The notes: generated by a model not told the origin, from the letters alone. A DNA stretch of 64,000 nt from Microcystis aeruginosa W13-11 (GCA_009995705.1 JAADBR010000001.1:1-64000), one strand, 5' to 3'; counted from the first letter of the stretch, positions 8,955 to 18,955 are shown. A program made the numbers and translations.

Positions 8955-8984
8955 AGCGTTAAAGTCAAACTTAACGCTTTTTTA
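8955..8984 (+). terminator. Rho-independent terminator after PEP-CTERM gene
   Basis: Stem AGCGTTAA / TTAACGCT with a loop AGTCAAAC is followed by a run of six T. It lies 35 bp beyond the stop codon at 8920. Confidence 0.85.
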
Positions 8985-9116
8985 TGTGTCTAGAGAAGGA
9001 AGTGGGGTGTAGGGAGATGGGGAAGTGGGGGAGTTTGAGCATTTGTATCCCACATTCCGCACCCTAAGTGTCACAATGTCTCAAAAAAGGGAGAGGCGTG
9101 AGTCAAAATACTTGTC

Positions 9117-9265
9117 TAGGGTTTGCTGAAAAAGGTCTAGACTGGGGTTAGGCGGTCGGCAGGAGTTTCAGGCTTTGTTGACTTCTTTTTTGTACCAGTT
9201 TTTATACTACACAGAGGATAATGCAAGGTTTTTGAAGTTCCCAATCCTATATTAAGCAAACCCTA
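9117..9265 (-). mobile_element. MITE family B, copy 1 (149 bp)
   Basis: Ends TAGGGTTTGCTGAA and TTAAGCAAACCCTA form inverted repeats. The inner part, read on the minus strand (AAAAACCTTGCATTATCC, then CAACAAAGCCTGAAAC), matches the copy at 61937-62187, and the ends match the copy at 53536-53738. It has no coding capacity. The 8985-9116 stretch before it holds only a GGGGAAGTGGGG-type low-complexity run. Confidence 0.75.
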
Positions 9266-9289
9266 TTTAGGCAGAGGAGTCTTCTCGAC

Positions 9290-9420
9290 TTTGTGTGATA
9301 AGTTTAACTTATATAGTAGCGATCAATCTTTGTGTCCTTTGTGTCTCTGTGGTTCGTTTCACTCACTCGCCCGCAAGACTGTATCTTAGAATACATTTTA
9401 CCCACCAAACCTGGGAGAGC
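9290..9420 (-). repeat. Dispersed repeat F, copy 2
   Basis: This is the inverted copy of 1022-1152. The stretch 9421-9564 after it contains a short open frame ending KYEIPVFAGEAIQEIL, possibly a gene tail cut off by the repeat, but I do not recognise the family. No other feature is seen before queC. Confidence 0.75.
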
Positions 9421-9564
9421 AGGCAGAGTAATAATTAATGGTCAGAAATACGAAATTCCCGTTTTTGCAGGGGAGGCAATTCAGGAGATTTTGTGAGATT
9501 TGCAGTAGCTCAAACAATTTATCTTAGTAGCTAATTATCAACAAGTACAGGTGACATTAGGATA

Positions 9565-10281
9565 ATGACAAAAAAGGCGATTATTTTACTTTCTGGGGGA
9601 TTAGATTCAGCGACAACAGCAGCGATCGCTTCAGCTGCTGGCTATCAATTAATTGCCCTTTCCTTTCGTTATGGACAAAGACACGAGCGAGAATTAGCGG
9701 CGGCCAAAAAAATTGCTAATTTCCTCGAAATTAAAGAACATCATCTGCTCGAAGTCAATCTATCTTTATGGGGAGGTTCCGCTTTAACGGATCAATCTAT
9801 TGCTATTCCCCAAGAGGGAATTAACCCTAATATTATCCCGATTACCTATGTGCCGGGGAGAAATACGGTTTTTATTTCGATCGCTCTTTCTTTAGCGGAA
9901 GCAAGGGAAGCGGAGGCGATATATTTAGGGATTAATGCGGTGGATTATTCTGGTTATCCCGATTGTCGTCCCCAGTATTTAGAGGCCTTTCAAACTTTAG
10001 CTAATTTATCATCGAAAGCCGGTTTAGAAGGGAAAGCACCCCAATTAATTGCCCCTTTGGTGATGGATAGTAAGGTAGATATAGTCCGTCGTGCTGTTAG
10101 TTTAGGGGTTCCCATTGCTGATACTTGGTCTTGTTATCAAGGAGAAGTTGAACCCTGCGGTTTATGCGATTCCTGTCGCATCAGAGATCAGGCTTTAATT
10201 GAGGCTGGTTATCCCGAATTAGCCACTCCCCTGTTCAAACAGAGGGGGGATAGTCAACAATTTCTATCTTCTCTTCTTTGA
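9565..10281 (+). CDS. queC: 7-cyano-7-deazaguanine synthase
   Basis: The 238-residue cytosolic enzyme makes preQ0 from 7-carboxy-7-deazaguanine with ATP and ammonia, in queuosine and 7-deazaguanine-modification pathways. The PP-loop motif [11 protein letters not shown] is at residues 8-18, and the zinc-binding cluster C-x7-C-x2-C-x2-C ([15 protein letters not shown]) is near 191-205. FRYGQRH and YVPGRNT are also typical. The last about 16 codons overlap the 3' end of the convergent DUF3368 gene by 47 bp, so the exact C-terminus may have been reshaped. A HIP1 octamer lies near the start at about 9624. Confidence 0.96.
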   Translation: MTKKAIILLSGGLDSATTAAIASAAGYQLIALSFRYGQRHERELAAAKKIANFLEIKEHHLLEVNLSLWGGSALTDQSIAIPQEGINPNIIPITYVPGRNTVFISIALSLAEAREAEAIYLGINAVDYSGYPDCRPQYLEAFQTLANLSSKAGLEGKAPQLIAPLVMDSKVDIVRRAVSLGVPIADTWSCYQGEVEPCGLCDSCRIRDQALIEAGYPELATPLFKQRGDSQQFLSSLL

Positions 10282-10666
10282 GAAGTTTACGAATAACCGC
10301 TAAAGTTCCTTTAACATTCAATCCTAAACTTATTGCTTCTTTTCTTGCGGCAAAGTCATCAAGGATGATATAATCGGTTTGTAATTCTATTCCTAAAGTG
10401 ATGGCATCAGATTCACCTTTCCCTAAACGTTCATTTAAACTATTTGCTAGAGAGATTAATTGAATATTTAGCATGGTTAATTTTTGTTGATCGATCAGCT
10501 TATTAAGAGTCTCTGAAGATTGATCTTGTTTGGCATTAATTTCTTGTTGTACGGTTACAGACAAATAAAAGTTATCATTAGAATCTAGGAATTTTTCTAA
10601 AAATCCTAACCGAGATAAAAAGAGTAAAGGAGAAGAATTGAAAACATTTTTCCTAGAGATTACCAA
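10235..10666 (-). CDS. DUF3368 PIN-like toxin (VapC type)
   Basis: The 143-residue product resembles DUF3368 proteins, PIN-like putative ribonuclease toxins. [18 protein letters not shown] near residue 9 corresponds to the N-terminal core. [11 protein letters not shown] and [13 protein letters not shown], with the conserved acidic residues, lie near 83-110. The start is a TTG at 10666 that overlaps the antitoxin stop (TTGGTAA), which suggests translational coupling. The family's usual start (VISDSSPL) appears here as [13 protein letters not shown], a few residues longer, so a near-start alteration is possible. It converges on queC with a 47-bp overlap. Confidence 0.75.
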   Translation of the reverse strand: MVISRKNVFNSSPLLFLSRLGFLEKFLDSNDNFYLSVTVQQEINAKQDQSSETLNKLIDQQKLTMLNIQLISLANSLNERLGKGESDAITLGIELQTDYIILDDFAARKEAISLGLNVKGTLAVIRKLLKEEKIEIVDYPPSV

Positions 10667-10815
10667 TTTTTTTCTCTATCTATGTCTTCCGTAGTAAGAT
10701 AAGAAAAATCGATTCCCATTAATTCTAAAATTTTCAAGAACATTTCTGTATCCATTTCCATTACTTCTGCTGCTTTATGAAAGGCGATTTCTTGAAAAGT
10801 AGTCGAAGTATTCAT
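10660..10815 (-). CDS. UPF0175-like antitoxin, small
   Basis: This is a 51-residue product starting MNTSTTFQEIAFHKAAEVMEM. The segment KAAEVMEMDTEMFLKILELMG followed by IDFSYLTTEDID matches the helix-turn-helix end of UPF0175 proteins (KAAELAGMSxxEFLELLxxxGI). UPF0175 genes typically precede DUF3368 toxins. It is shorter than the usual 75-90 residues, lacking the N-terminal strand region, so it may be a minimal or trimmed antitoxin. It overlaps the toxin start by 7 nt. Confidence 0.65.
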   Translation of the reverse strand: MNTSTTFQEIAFHKAAEVMEMDTEMFLKILELMGIDFSYLTTEDIDREKNW

Positions 10816-10958
10816 TGTCTTGCTAAGTTTTATTAATTAAGACAGACCTAACCCAATTTTAACACCAAACCAAGCCAACATTGAGTGAGATGCTCGAAAG
10901 AACAACATCAATATCAAAAAACACGGGATCGACTTTAATTTTGCCAAGGAATTGTCCT

Positions 10959-11020
10959 AAGTAGGTAGGTGGAATTAAATATAAGATGAACGTAGGTTGG
11001 GTTGAAGCATGAAACCCAAC
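10959..11020 (+). repeat. MITE family C, left-end fragment
   Basis: AAGTAGGTAGGTGGAATTA and the following CGTAGGTTGGGTTGAAGCAT hairpin block match the left half of the full element at 35486-35605. The right half is missing. The fragment ends 6 bp before the stop codon of the restriction-modification gene. Confidence 0.75.
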
Positions 11021-11026
11021 AAAAAG

Positions 11027-14000
11027 TCATCTGAGGTTTTCCATCTCCTCGATAATTGCCATTGTCTCAACACTAACAGTACACAAACGAGTCAATAAGT
11101 CAATAACTTTGTCTTTATAATTTACAAAACGATAACTATTAAATTTCTCAGCGATGGTTTTATCTTTGGGTTTCTTTTCTTTGTATTGATCCAATACCCA
11201 TTCTAACGCGCAACGATTACCGAGTTTATATTCCCAAGCAGTTGCGGGGATTTTTTCGAGGGTGGTGACATCATCAAGAATTATTTTTCCTGTGGGTTTA
11301 TCTGCTTTCAGTTTTGGGGTGGGGTTATCTTTGCTAGAGGGAATATCAACGCGGGTTAACGGATAGGGATTGACGGTTTCATAGTTGATATGCAGATGGA
11401 TTAATTTTTCTCCCCAGTTTACCCATTGTGGGAAGTTTTCATACAAGGGAATACGAGGAAATTCTCGCTTAAGATTTAATTCGTATTTACTGCGATATGC
11501 TGGATAATGAAGGACTGCATAGGTATAGTTAAATATGTCTTCTTTGCTGATGTGCTTATCTTGGTAATGATCCTGAATTTTTTTTAATCCCCAATCGGTT
11601 ATATTATCTACCCGATTCCCTTCTTTATCGTAGCGGTATAAGGGTAAACATTGGGAGTCTCCTGTGAGATGTAAATCAATAATTAATTTACTTGCTAAAC
11701 AATGAAATGATTTACTATTACCTAATGCTGAAAAAGCGATAAATCTGTGATCGGACTCAGTAGAGTTATAAATGTCTAACCATTGATAGATCATTCCGTT
11801 AAAATGTTTATCAAAGTAAAAATACTGTTTGGTATAAGGACGATATAAACTTTGAACTATGCTTTGATAATCAAAAGATTTTTCTATTCTTCTGTCTAAA
11901 TACTTTGTTAGTTCTCGATCCCATTTAATCGCATCTTGATTAGAATAATTTTCATCTTTGAGAGTTGCTGAATAAATATCGATAAAAAATTTTATCTTTG
12001 TTTCTAAAGACTTTCGATCAAAATCATAAACCCATTCATCTTTTTGTGTTGAAACACCTCTCGAAAACAACTTAAATATCGCTTCTTCTGACTTACCACT
12101 TTTAACATCCTTATCAACTAAAGGCAATAAATCATCAAAGTCATTATCTGCTTGGTTAATCCAGTTGTTTTTTTTGTCTGGTTGGATATGCTGAAAAGAT
12201 AATTGACTGAGTTTACTTTGTCCCAAAAACTGTAACTTATCGATAGCTAACTCATCTTCATGACGACGCAGATAATAAATCTGACACGGTAAACTATTAT
12301 TATCTCGTTTTACCATTAAACTAATAGCGACACCAGTTTGAATTCCAAAAACGTTGTGAGTTGTTCCTGCTATTTTGGGATTTTTGCGAACATTCCCACC
12401 CAAATCAATTAGATATATTTCGCTAAACTCATCGGTAATTACCTTTCTAAAACCATCATAGGTAATTGCATCAAGAAAAGAGGAATTAGTCACAAAAGCT
12501 AAGATACCATTGTTACTTAATCTATCCATTCCCCAACGGATAAATCTGGTGTACATATCATAGAGAACATTTTGATTTTGTGCCTTACCGTAACGAATAT
12601 AAGTATCTTTGATACGATTATCGATCGCCGTGTATTTTCTGTTAGCATTATTTTGGTTAAAATTTTCCTGTTTAGCATTATAGGGAGGATTACCAATAAT
12701 AACCGATATAGTGCGATCATTTTGTCGTTTAATCCTTGCGGTGTTCTCTGCGGACATAGCGAATAGATCCATCTGTTTTTTCTCAAAGGACGTGTGATCC
12801 AAAGTATCAACAAAACAGATATTGTTAAACTCTAGATATTCCCCCATCTTTTGCTTGTAGGTAAATTCTATATTCAGATTAGCGATATAGTAAGGAAGAA
12901 TAGCCACTTCATTACAGTGAATCTCATTTTGATATTTATAGGCTAATTTGTCCTTAGGTAAATACTCGATTAACTCAGTGATAAAAGTACCTGTACCCGT
13001 AGCAGGATCAAGAATTTCCACCCCCGGATCTGCTAAAAGTTTACCAAAGTGTTTATGAGTCAGATAATCGACACTCTCGATCATAAATTTGACAATTTCA
13101 CTGGGAGTATAGACAATCCCTAATCGATCAGCAGCTTTAGGATTATACGCTTTATAAAAGTTCTCGTAAACTGCCTTAAGAAATTTTTGTTTTTCCTGAT
13201 GATTGTAGATACTGGCAGCCGTGCGACGAATAACTGCATAATATCGTTCAATAGTGCTGAGGGTATTGCGTTTGATATTGCCAGTGAAAAAAGTTTCGAT
13301 GACTTTTTGCAGTTGATTAGCGATATTATTTTCCCGATGAAACTGGGATTCATTAAAAATATTGATAAAAATATCTTCCGTGAGAATATGCTGAATCATC
13401 ATCTCGCGCACATCCTCTAAACTCACATCTGGATTAATGGAATCCCGACAAACTGCTAAAAAACTATCTCGCGCTTGTCTAAATTTGGGGTTAGCTTGGG
13501 ACTGTTGATTGATTAATTCCCGCAAAGCGATTAAAATAGTCGGTAAGTCTTCCTTAAAAGATTCGAGCGCTTCTCGAAAATCTTTAACCTCTGGACGAAT
13601 ATAATTAATAAAAGTATTGAGTAAATTATCTAAAGCGTCTGCATCTCGCACAGGAATCCGCAGAATTTCCGTCCCCGATTGGATCAAAACTGCTGTCTGG
13701 GAATCCTCAAAGATAATATTATCGTCAGGATAACCTTTAGTTTGAATTTTATACTCGATTTCTTTGTCCAAATTATCCTTTTCGTCCTTACTTTCCCAGT
13801 AACCCCAGTCTAATCTTAAAGCATCTTTGACTGTACCATCGGGATAAACTAACTTTCCTGACTTGTTGCGATAATCTAATTCCGGAATTAATAAAAAATC
13901 ACGGGTTTTACAGTATTCATTTAAAAGATTCTGAAAAGCAACCCTTAAAGAAGTTTCTTTTTTACTGCCTCCAAATTGAATAATTTTATCGACTTCCCTA

Positions 14001-14029
14001 TAGTATTGCTGGATGAGGAGACGAGACAT
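11027..14029 (-). CDS. Single-chain restriction-modification protein (type ISP/IIG-like)
   Basis: The 1000-residue protein begins MSRLLIQQYYREVDKI; the open frame extends 32 codons further from a TTG but without family resemblance. Order of parts: an N-terminal PD-(D/E)xK-like nuclease region (LDWGYWESK near residues 70-80), helical linker (100-300), an N6-adenine methyltransferase with motif I DPATGTGTF (near 364) and motif IV NPPY (near 475), then a C-terminal target-recognition region with the hallmark AVLHYPAYRSKYELNLKREF of type ISP enzymes. No helicase motifs are present, unlike long LlaGI-type ISP proteins, so it may cut like a type IIG enzyme. No partner specificity gene is adjacent. 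Recognition sequence unknown. Confidence 0.85.
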   Translation of the reverse strand: MSRLLIQQYYREVDKIIQFGGSKKETSLRVAFQNLLNEYCKTRDFLLIPELDYRNKSGKLVYPDGTVKDALRLDWGYWESKDEKDNLDKEIEYKIQTKGYPDDNIIFEDSQTAVLIQSGTEILRIPVRDADALDNLLNTFINYIRPEVKDFREALESFKEDLPTILIALRELINQQSQANPKFRQARDSFLAVCRDSINPDVSLEDVREMMIQHILTEDIFINIFNESQFHRENNIANQLQKVIETFFTGNIKRNTLSTIERYYAVIRRTAASIYNHQEKQKFLKAVYENFYKAYNPKAADRLGIVYTPSEIVKFMIESVDYLTHKHFGKLLADPGVEILDPATGTGTFITELIEYLPKDKLAYKYQNEIHCNEVAILPYYIANLNIEFTYKQKMGEYLEFNNICFVDTLDHTSFEKKQMDLFAMSAENTARIKRQNDRTISVIIGNPPYNAKQENFNQNNANRKYTAIDNRIKDTYIRYGKAQNQNVLYDMYTRFIRWGMDRLSNNGILAFVTNSSFLDAITYDGFRKVITDEFSEIYLIDLGGNVRKNPKIAGTTHNVFGIQTGVAISLMVKRDNNSLPCQIYYLRRHEDELAIDKLQFLGQSKLSQLSFQHIQPDKKNNWINQADNDFDDLLPLVDKDVKSGKSEEAIFKLFSRGVSTQKDEWVYDFDRKSLETKIKFFIDIYSATLKDENYSNQDAIKWDRELTKYLDRRIEKSFDYQSIVQSLYRPYTKQYFYFDKHFNGMIYQWLDIYNSTESDHRFIAFSALGNSKSFHCLASKLIIDLHLTGDSQCLPLYRYDKEGNRVDNITDWGLKKIQDHYQDKHISKEDIFNYTYAVLHYPAYRSKYELNLKREFPRIPLYENFPQWVNWGEKLIHLHINYETVNPYPLTRVDIPSSKDNPTPKLKADKPTGKIILDDVTTLEKIPATAWEYKLGNRCALEWVLDQYKEKKPKDKTIAEKFNSYRFVNYKDKVIDLLTRLCTVSVETMAIIEEMENLR

Positions 14030-14262
14030 AGCAGAAAAATTAGAGATTGAGGTGATTATCTTTATTATTCCCGAAAAAGCTAGAAAAATCTCACCGGGTG
14101 AGCGCATCTCAAAAACTATTGACAATTAGCCAATTTTGTGATCAGCGTGGGTATTTCCAATGATACCAGTCAATCAGACTCCCCTCTCCCGTCCCCCTTT
14201 TTTTGCCCCCCGATGTCGAGGGGTTGGGAGGTTGTCTCTTACCTTCAGTAATTGATAACTGA

Positions 14263-15942
14263 TTAAGACTTCACTCCCAGATTAAAGAAAATCGTTCCCC
14301 GACGCACAGAATTTTCACTACCTTGGCTGCTAATAGTAAGAGAACGCAGATTATTAAATAAAGGCTTAATCGACAATTCTAACACCCGCACGATTGGGAA
14401 TTTTGCCTCGATAACTGGCTGTAATTGTCGCCAATCGATGTAAAAATAACCATCATTTTCCGCAGGTAACGCAGTAATTGCCTGTTGAAAGTTACCACTG
14501 CTTAAAATCGGGTTTTTCTGTGCCGATAAAGCTAAACCCATCGCTTCCACAGAACTAGCGATAATTTCATAATTATCGACTCTCGTATGCACTCCCGTCA
14601 CGATCGTCTCTAGTTGCGCTTTTCCTCCGGGGGCTGCCGTAGTTAACTTTGTCCAAGCTGTCACTGTTCGATCGAGTAAAGGCAGATTAACCACATTATA
14701 GCCGCGACTGCGGGCCAACTCGTCCAAATGCTCGATCGCACTGTCCACATCCACCCCTGTCACCCGTTCCCCTACAAAAACACTATCAGGTTCCATCCCT
14801 CTTGAGTTAGGCACTAGAGCAAGGCTATATTCGCCTCTAACCCAGCTAAAAACGTCTTCAGGTAAATTTAAACCTAAAGGCGATTGGAAACGGTTTAAGA
14901 CCTGTGTTATTAATTCCTGTAGGGGACTATCTGCTTCTAACCCCTCCTCTACCTGAGTCCAAAAACGATTTAAATCCCGACTAGCGGCGACTAAAAGGCT
15001 ATTTTCGCTGATGAAAGATAATGCTCCCACAGGACTAGATAAAATTGGAGCTTGATTATCCTGTCCTAAGACCCCAATTAAGGCGGTTTGAGCGACTATT
15101 CCCCTAGATTTGATGGTAAAAGCCGTGGCCAATCGTTGTTTCGCTTCGGGACTCTCCGGGACGGGTTGATTGGCGATCCAAGCCGATAACGTGGGTAAAT
15201 TGCCGTAAACAATAGCTATACGCGGTTCAGTGATATTTTTTATGGCTTCTTGGTAATCGGGGCTATTTTTTAGGTTTAAATCCGGTACCTGCACGTTATT
15301 AAGTGCCTCGCGCAAAACCTTGATATTATTGGCAAAAAGCACCGTATCACCCACCACGGCACTAGCGAGAAAACGATTATTATTTCCCGCAGTCAAGGGA
15401 CGTTGATAAATCAGGTTAACTCCCTTGTAGGGTTCAAAAACCAGGTCAAATTTGCCCGAAACCGCCTGTTTTGAGTAGGAAGCTTGCAGAAATTCCTTAG
15501 CACTTTCACTATTTTTACTTTGAATTGCCAAAAGATAACCCGGTTGGATACCATTATCGGTATCGCGATCGAAATCTAGGGAAGTAACAGCGAGGGTAAT
15601 TTCCTCCCCTAACCAGGGTTTGATTTCCTTTTGATAATTCAATCCCGTTTTACCGAGCAGACTTTTTTCTAAATCCTTAATTTCTTGGTGGGAACGTCGT
15701 CGATTAGCCGGTGTAGCGATTAATTGGCCAAAAGACTCTAAACGTTCGGGATTGACCAGCAAGGATACCATAACCGGGGCTTGTTTCGGCACAAAAACCG
15801 CCGCCGTCGGTTCCCGCAGCACCCCTCCTTTGAGCAAAGACAGCGGACTATCGGCGAGAATCCAAGCAAAACTGGCTGTAGCGACTCCTAGGAGAATGAT
15901 TACCGTCGCACCTAAAATATAGAAAAACGATCGCAATTTCAC
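14263..15942 (-). CDS. DUF3352 domain-containing membrane-anchored protein
   Basis: The 559-residue protein has one N-terminal membrane helix (YILGATVIILLGVATASFAW, residues 8-27) with the rest presumably outside the cytoplasm. The sequence from about 45 (AAVFVPKQAPVMVSLLVNPE) to the C-terminus matches cyanobacterial DUF3352 proteins, including EITLAVTSLDFD and FSWVRGEYSLALVP. No enzymatic motif is visible. The function is unknown. It sits upstream of petJ on the same strand with about 115 bp between them. Confidence 0.85.
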   Translation of the reverse strand: MKLRSFFYILGATVIILLGVATASFAWILADSPLSLLKGGVLREPTAAVFVPKQAPVMVSLLVNPERLESFGQLIATPANRRRSHQEIKDLEKSLLGKTGLNYQKEIKPWLGEEITLAVTSLDFDRDTDNGIQPGYLLAIQSKNSESAKEFLQASYSKQAVSGKFDLVFEPYKGVNLIYQRPLTAGNNNRFLASAVVGDTVLFANNIKVLREALNNVQVPDLNLKNSPDYQEAIKNITEPRIAIVYGNLPTLSAWIANQPVPESPEAKQRLATAFTIKSRGIVAQTALIGVLGQDNQAPILSSPVGALSFISENSLLVAASRDLNRFWTQVEEGLEADSPLQELITQVLNRFQSPLGLNLPEDVFSWVRGEYSLALVPNSRGMEPDSVFVGERVTGVDVDSAIEHLDELARSRGYNVVNLPLLDRTVTAWTKLTTAAPGGKAQLETIVTGVHTRVDNYEIIASSVEAMGLALSAQKNPILSSGNFQQAITALPAENDGYFYIDWRQLQPVIEAKFPIVRVLELSIKPLFNNLRSLTISSQGSENSVRRGTIFFNLGVKS

Positions 15943-16058
15943 AACCTTGCCCCGAGATGAACCATTAGCTATTTTAAGCCAGCAAATGACCCAAGAATTT
16001 CGATCGCTACAATTCTTACCAGACTGATAACCGATAACTCGCCACCGATAACTAACTT

Positions 16059-16379
16059 TTACCAGCCTTTTTCCGCTTGAGCGAGGACATAATTAGCTAC
16101 AGTTTCGATATCTTCAGCGCTGAGACGACCACCGAAAGCGGGCATTGCCCCCATACCTTTGGTAACTTGGGTAACGAGAGCTTCAACGGAATCTTTGCCG
16201 TACTTAACTAAATCTTCCTTTTTCAGGGTCTTAGCGGCATTAACCACGTTTTTACCCCCCATGTGGCAGGAAGCACAGTTAGCACTGAAAATCGAAGCCC
16301 CATCAGCTAAAGCGGGACGAGCCATACCGAAAGTAACCACAGCCAAGAGCAAGCACAGGGAAATTAATAGTCTTTTCAC
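16059..16379 (-). CDS. petJ: Cytochrome c6
   Basis: The 106-residue precursor of the soluble lumenal electron carrier moves electrons from cytochrome b6f to photosystem I. The start is taken as GTG at 16379 because GGAG lies 8 bp upstream; a longer frame has no support. The signal peptide [19 protein letters not shown] ends at ALA near residue 25. Heme motif CASCH is at residues 35-39 and the axial Met is Met79 in GAMPAF. It is divergent from petE, its copper-dependent replacement. The shared 190-bp region carries repeated GACN5GTC sites. Confidence 0.96.
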   Translation of the reverse strand: MKRLLISLCLLLAVVTFGMARPALADGASIFSANCASCHMGGKNVVNAAKTLKKEDLVKYGKDSVEALVTQVTKGMGAMPAFGGRLSAEDIETVANYVLAQAEKGW

Positions 16380-16440
16380 GATAGGTTCTCCTCTATTTCT
16401 CAAGAAACTCCCCAACCATGGTCAGAAAAAAACGGTTTTC

Positions 16441-16540
16441 TTGTCAAAAGACAAGCTGTCAAACTTGGTGTAGAATTAATTCATGGGACAGTCAAAAGCA
16501 AACTTTTACTTTTTTGTCAAAAGACAGGCTGTCAAACTTG
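16441..16540. promoter_or_regulatory. Twin repeated operator between petJ and petE
   Basis: A 27-nt unit occurs twice, at 16441-16467 and 16514-16540, differing at one base. Each contains GTCAAAAGAC followed by GAC-N5-GTC (GACAAGCTGTC at 16450-16460; GACAGGCTGTC at 16523-16533). The spacing is 73 bp, about seven helical turns. In Synechocystis the petE/petJ copper switch is run by the BlaI-type repressor PetR with the protease PetP; I recall GACN5GTC as its site but cannot confirm it here. petR/petP are not in the window. Confidence 0.7.
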
Positions 16541-16571
16541 TCATCTTCCCTCGCGTAAAGGATTAACAAGC

Positions 16572-16949
16572 ATGAAAAAATTAGGTTTATTGGTCGCTAC
16601 CGTGGTGCTAGTCGTCTCTAGCTTCTTCTTCAACACTACCGCCGTTGCTGCGGAAACCTTCACGGTTAAGATGGGCGGTGATGCAGGCACACTAAAATTT
16701 GATCCCCCCACCCTCACCATTAAAGCAGGAGATACGGTGAAATGGGTTAATAACAAACTTTCTCCCCATAACATCGTTTTCGATAGTACCAAAGTTCCCG
16801 AAGCCCAAGCCAGCAGATTATCCCATAAAAGCTTGGCTTTTTCCGCCGGTGAGTCCTTTGAAAGCACTTTCAGCGAACCTGGTACTTACACCTACTACTG
16901 CGAACCCCATCGCGGCGCCGGTATGGTTGGAACGATTACCGTTCAGTAA
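16572..16949 (+). CDS. petE: Plastocyanin
   Basis: The 125-residue precursor of the lumenal type I copper protein replaces cytochrome c6 when copper is available. An N-terminal signal peptide ends at AVAA near residue 27. Copper ligands are visible as His66 (SPHNIVF), Cys110 (TYYCEPH), His113 and Met118 (GAGM). AAAGGA lies 8 bp before the ATG. It is divergent from petJ with the repeated operator between them, and is followed by a terminator. Confidence 0.98.
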   Translation: MKKLGLLVATVVLVVSSFFFNTTAVAAETFTVKMGGDAGTLKFDPPTLTIKAGDTVKWVNNKLSPHNIVFDSTKVPEAQASRLSHKSLAFSAGESFESTFSEPGTYTYYCEPHRGAGMVGTITVQ

Positions 16950-16971
16950 TTATCCGATTTTAAGCAAAAAT

Positions 16972-17004
16972 AACTCGCGGTTAACTGCTGCGGGTTCTTT
17001 TTTT
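16972..17004 (+). terminator. Terminator after petE
   Basis: AACTCGCGG pairs imperfectly with CTGCGGGTT around a short loop, followed by a seven-T run. It starts 22 bp after the petE stop. Confidence 0.8.
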
Positions 17005-17011
17005 GGGGTGT

Positions 17012-17047
17012 GGGGAAGTGGGGAAGTGGGGAAGTGGGGAAGTGGGG
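17012..17047 (+). repeat. Tandem GGGGAAGT octamer, about 4.5 copies
   Basis: GGGGAAGT is repeated head to tail just after the petE terminator. Single or degenerate copies of the same motif occur at about 9010 and 24730, so it is a local low-complexity family. Confidence 0.85.
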
Positions 17048-17227
17048 AAATTGAACTAAAACCCCAACACCCCCCGCAACGCGCACGCAGTGACCACCCC
17101 AACACCTAAAACCTGTCTGCTGTCTCCTATCTCCTGTCTCGTGAAATATAAAGTCTCGGTTACAAAAACTGACTTCTGAGCAGTTCTCACCCCACCATAG
17201 AAACAGAAGCCCGTAGGAAAATCAGCC

Positions 17228-18955
17228 ATGAAAGAACACGATGTCGTTATAGTGGGCGGTGGGTTAGCAGGATGCCGCGCCGCCTTAGAAATCAAACGCC
17301 TCAACCCGACTATCGATGTTGCTGTCGTTGCCAAAACCCACCCGATTCGTTCCCACTCCGTCGCTGCCCAGGGAGGTATCGCCGCCGCCCTGCAAAACGT
17401 TGACCCCAAAGATAATCCCAAGGCCCACGCCTACGATACTGTCAAAGGGTCCGATTTTCTGGCTGACCAGGATGCGGTGGATATCCTCACCCAAGAAGCC
17501 CCCGAAGTTATCATTGAATTGGAACATCTAGGCGTGTTATTCTCCCGTCTCGAAGATGGACGCATTGCCCAAAGAGCCTTTGGCGGTCACAGCCATAACC
17601 GTGCCTGTTACGCCGCCGATAAAACCGGTCACGCCATGCTGCACGAATTAGTCAGCAATTTAGGCCGTAATCAGGTAAAAATCTACGATGAATGGTACGT
17701 TTTGCGTCTTATCCTCGAAGAAGGTACAGCTAAAGGAGTAGTTATGTACCAAATCGCCACCGGACAGTTAGAAATCCTCCGGGCAAAAGCAATTATGTTC
17801 GGGACGGGGGGCTATGGTCGCGTTTATAACACCACCTCCAACGATTTCGCCTGTACGGGAGACGGTTTAGCTTTATCGGCAAAAGCGGGTATTCCCCTAG
17901 AAGACATGGAATTTGTCCAATTTCACCCCACTGGACTCTATCCCGTCGGTGTTTTAATCTCGGAAGCGGTCCGGGGTGAAGGTGCTTATTTAATCAATAG
18001 CGAAGGTCGTCGTTTTATGGAAGACTACGCCCCCTCGCGCATGGAATTGGCTCCCCGGGACATCACTTCCCGGGCCATTACCCTAGAAATTCGCGCCGGC
18101 CGGGGGGTAAATCTGGACGGTAGCGCCGGGGGTCCCTTTGTCTATCTGGATTTACGTCATTTAGGCCGGGAAAAAATTATGAGTCGCATTCCCTTCTGTT
18201 GGGAGGAGGCCCACCGTCTCGTCGGTGTCGATGCGGTAGAGGAACCGATGCCTGTACGTCCTACAGTTCACTATTGTATGGGCGGCATTCCCGTTAATAC
18301 CGATGGTCGCGTTCGCTTAGGTGCCGATACCCTCAGCGAGGGCTTTTTCTCCGCCGGGGAATGTTCCTGTGTCTCCGTTCACGGGGCCAATCGTTTGGGC
18401 AGTAATTCCCTGTTAGAATGTGTGGTCTATGGGAGAAGAACCGGCAAATCGATCGCTAAATACGTCGAAAAACGCGCTTTTCCCGTCTTTAATCCCGATA
18501 TTTACCTTCAGGATGCGAAAGAGGAAATCACCGCTCTATTGACCAAAAAAGGCACGATTCGCATCGGTCAACTACGTCAGCAATTCCAAGACTGTATGAC
18601 CCAACATTGCGGCGTTTTTCGCAGCGAAGCGACTATGCGCGAGGGAATTAAACAAATCGGCGAGTTAAAGCGCAAATACGAGCAGATTTACCTCGATGAT
18701 AGGGGGGATTGCTGGAATACGGAACTAATCGAGGCCTGGGAATTACAAAGTCTCATGGTGGTGGGGGAAATTATCCTTACCTCTGCCCTCAATCGTCAAG
18801 AAAGCCGAGGGGCCCACTCCCGCGAAGATTTTCCCCAACGGGATGACCAAAATTTCCTTCAGCATACCCTTGCCTATTATTCCCCCGACCGCATCGATAT
18901 CGACTATATGCCCGTGGTGATTCAGGATTTCACCCCCGTGGAACGTAAGTATTAA
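17228..18955 (+). CDS. sdhA: Succinate dehydrogenase / fumarate reductase flavoprotein subunit
   Basis: This 575-residue protein oxidises succinate to fumarate at the membrane and feeds the quinone pool. The FAD-binding [14 protein letters not shown] is at residues 6-19. The [15 protein letters not shown] stretch near 39-53 carries the His that bonds FAD. The substrate-site segment [11 protein letters not shown] lies near 238, and [13 protein letters not shown] near 389. Full length for the family. sdhB is not adjacent, which is common in cyanobacteria. Spacing suggests a single-gene unit. Confidence 0.95.
   Translation: MKEHDVVIVGGGLAGCRAALEIKRLNPTIDVAVVAKTHPIRSHSVAAQGGIAAALQNVDPKDNPKAHAYDTVKGSDFLADQDAVDILTQEAPEVIIELEHLGVLFSRLEDGRIAQRAFGGHSHNRACYAADKTGHAMLHELVSNLGRNQVKIYDEWYVLRLILEEGTAKGVVMYQIATGQLEILRAKAIMFGTGGYGRVYNTTSNDFACTGDGLALSAKAGIPLEDMEFVQFHPTGLYPVGVLISEAVRGEGAYLINSEGRRFMEDYAPSRMELAPRDITSRAITLEIRAGRGVNLDGSAGGPFVYLDLRHLGREKIMSRIPFCWEEAHRLVGVDAVEEPMPVRPTVHYCMGGIPVNTDGRVRLGADTLSEGFFSAGECSCVSVHGANRLGSNSLLECVVYGRRTGKSIAKYVEKRAFPVFNPDIYLQDAKEEITALLTKKGTIRIGQLRQQFQDCMTQHCGVFRSEATMREGIKQIGELKRKYEQIYLDDRGDCWNTELIEAWELQSLMVVGEIILTSALNRQESRGAHSREDFPQRDDQNFLQHTLAYYSPDRIDIDYMPVVIQDFTPVERKY

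Noticed and set aside
9421..9564. Short frame ending KYEIPVFAGEAIQEIL before queC
   Set aside because: Could be a gene tail cut off by repeat F, but with about 24 codons and no recognised family it is not listed as a gene.
12517..12813. Open frames on both strands inside the restriction-modification gene
   Set aside because: They are shadows of a clear, long coding frame with recognised motifs.
16159..16473. Plus-strand frame across petJ
   Set aside because: It lies antisense to a fully supported cytochrome c6 gene and has no independent support.
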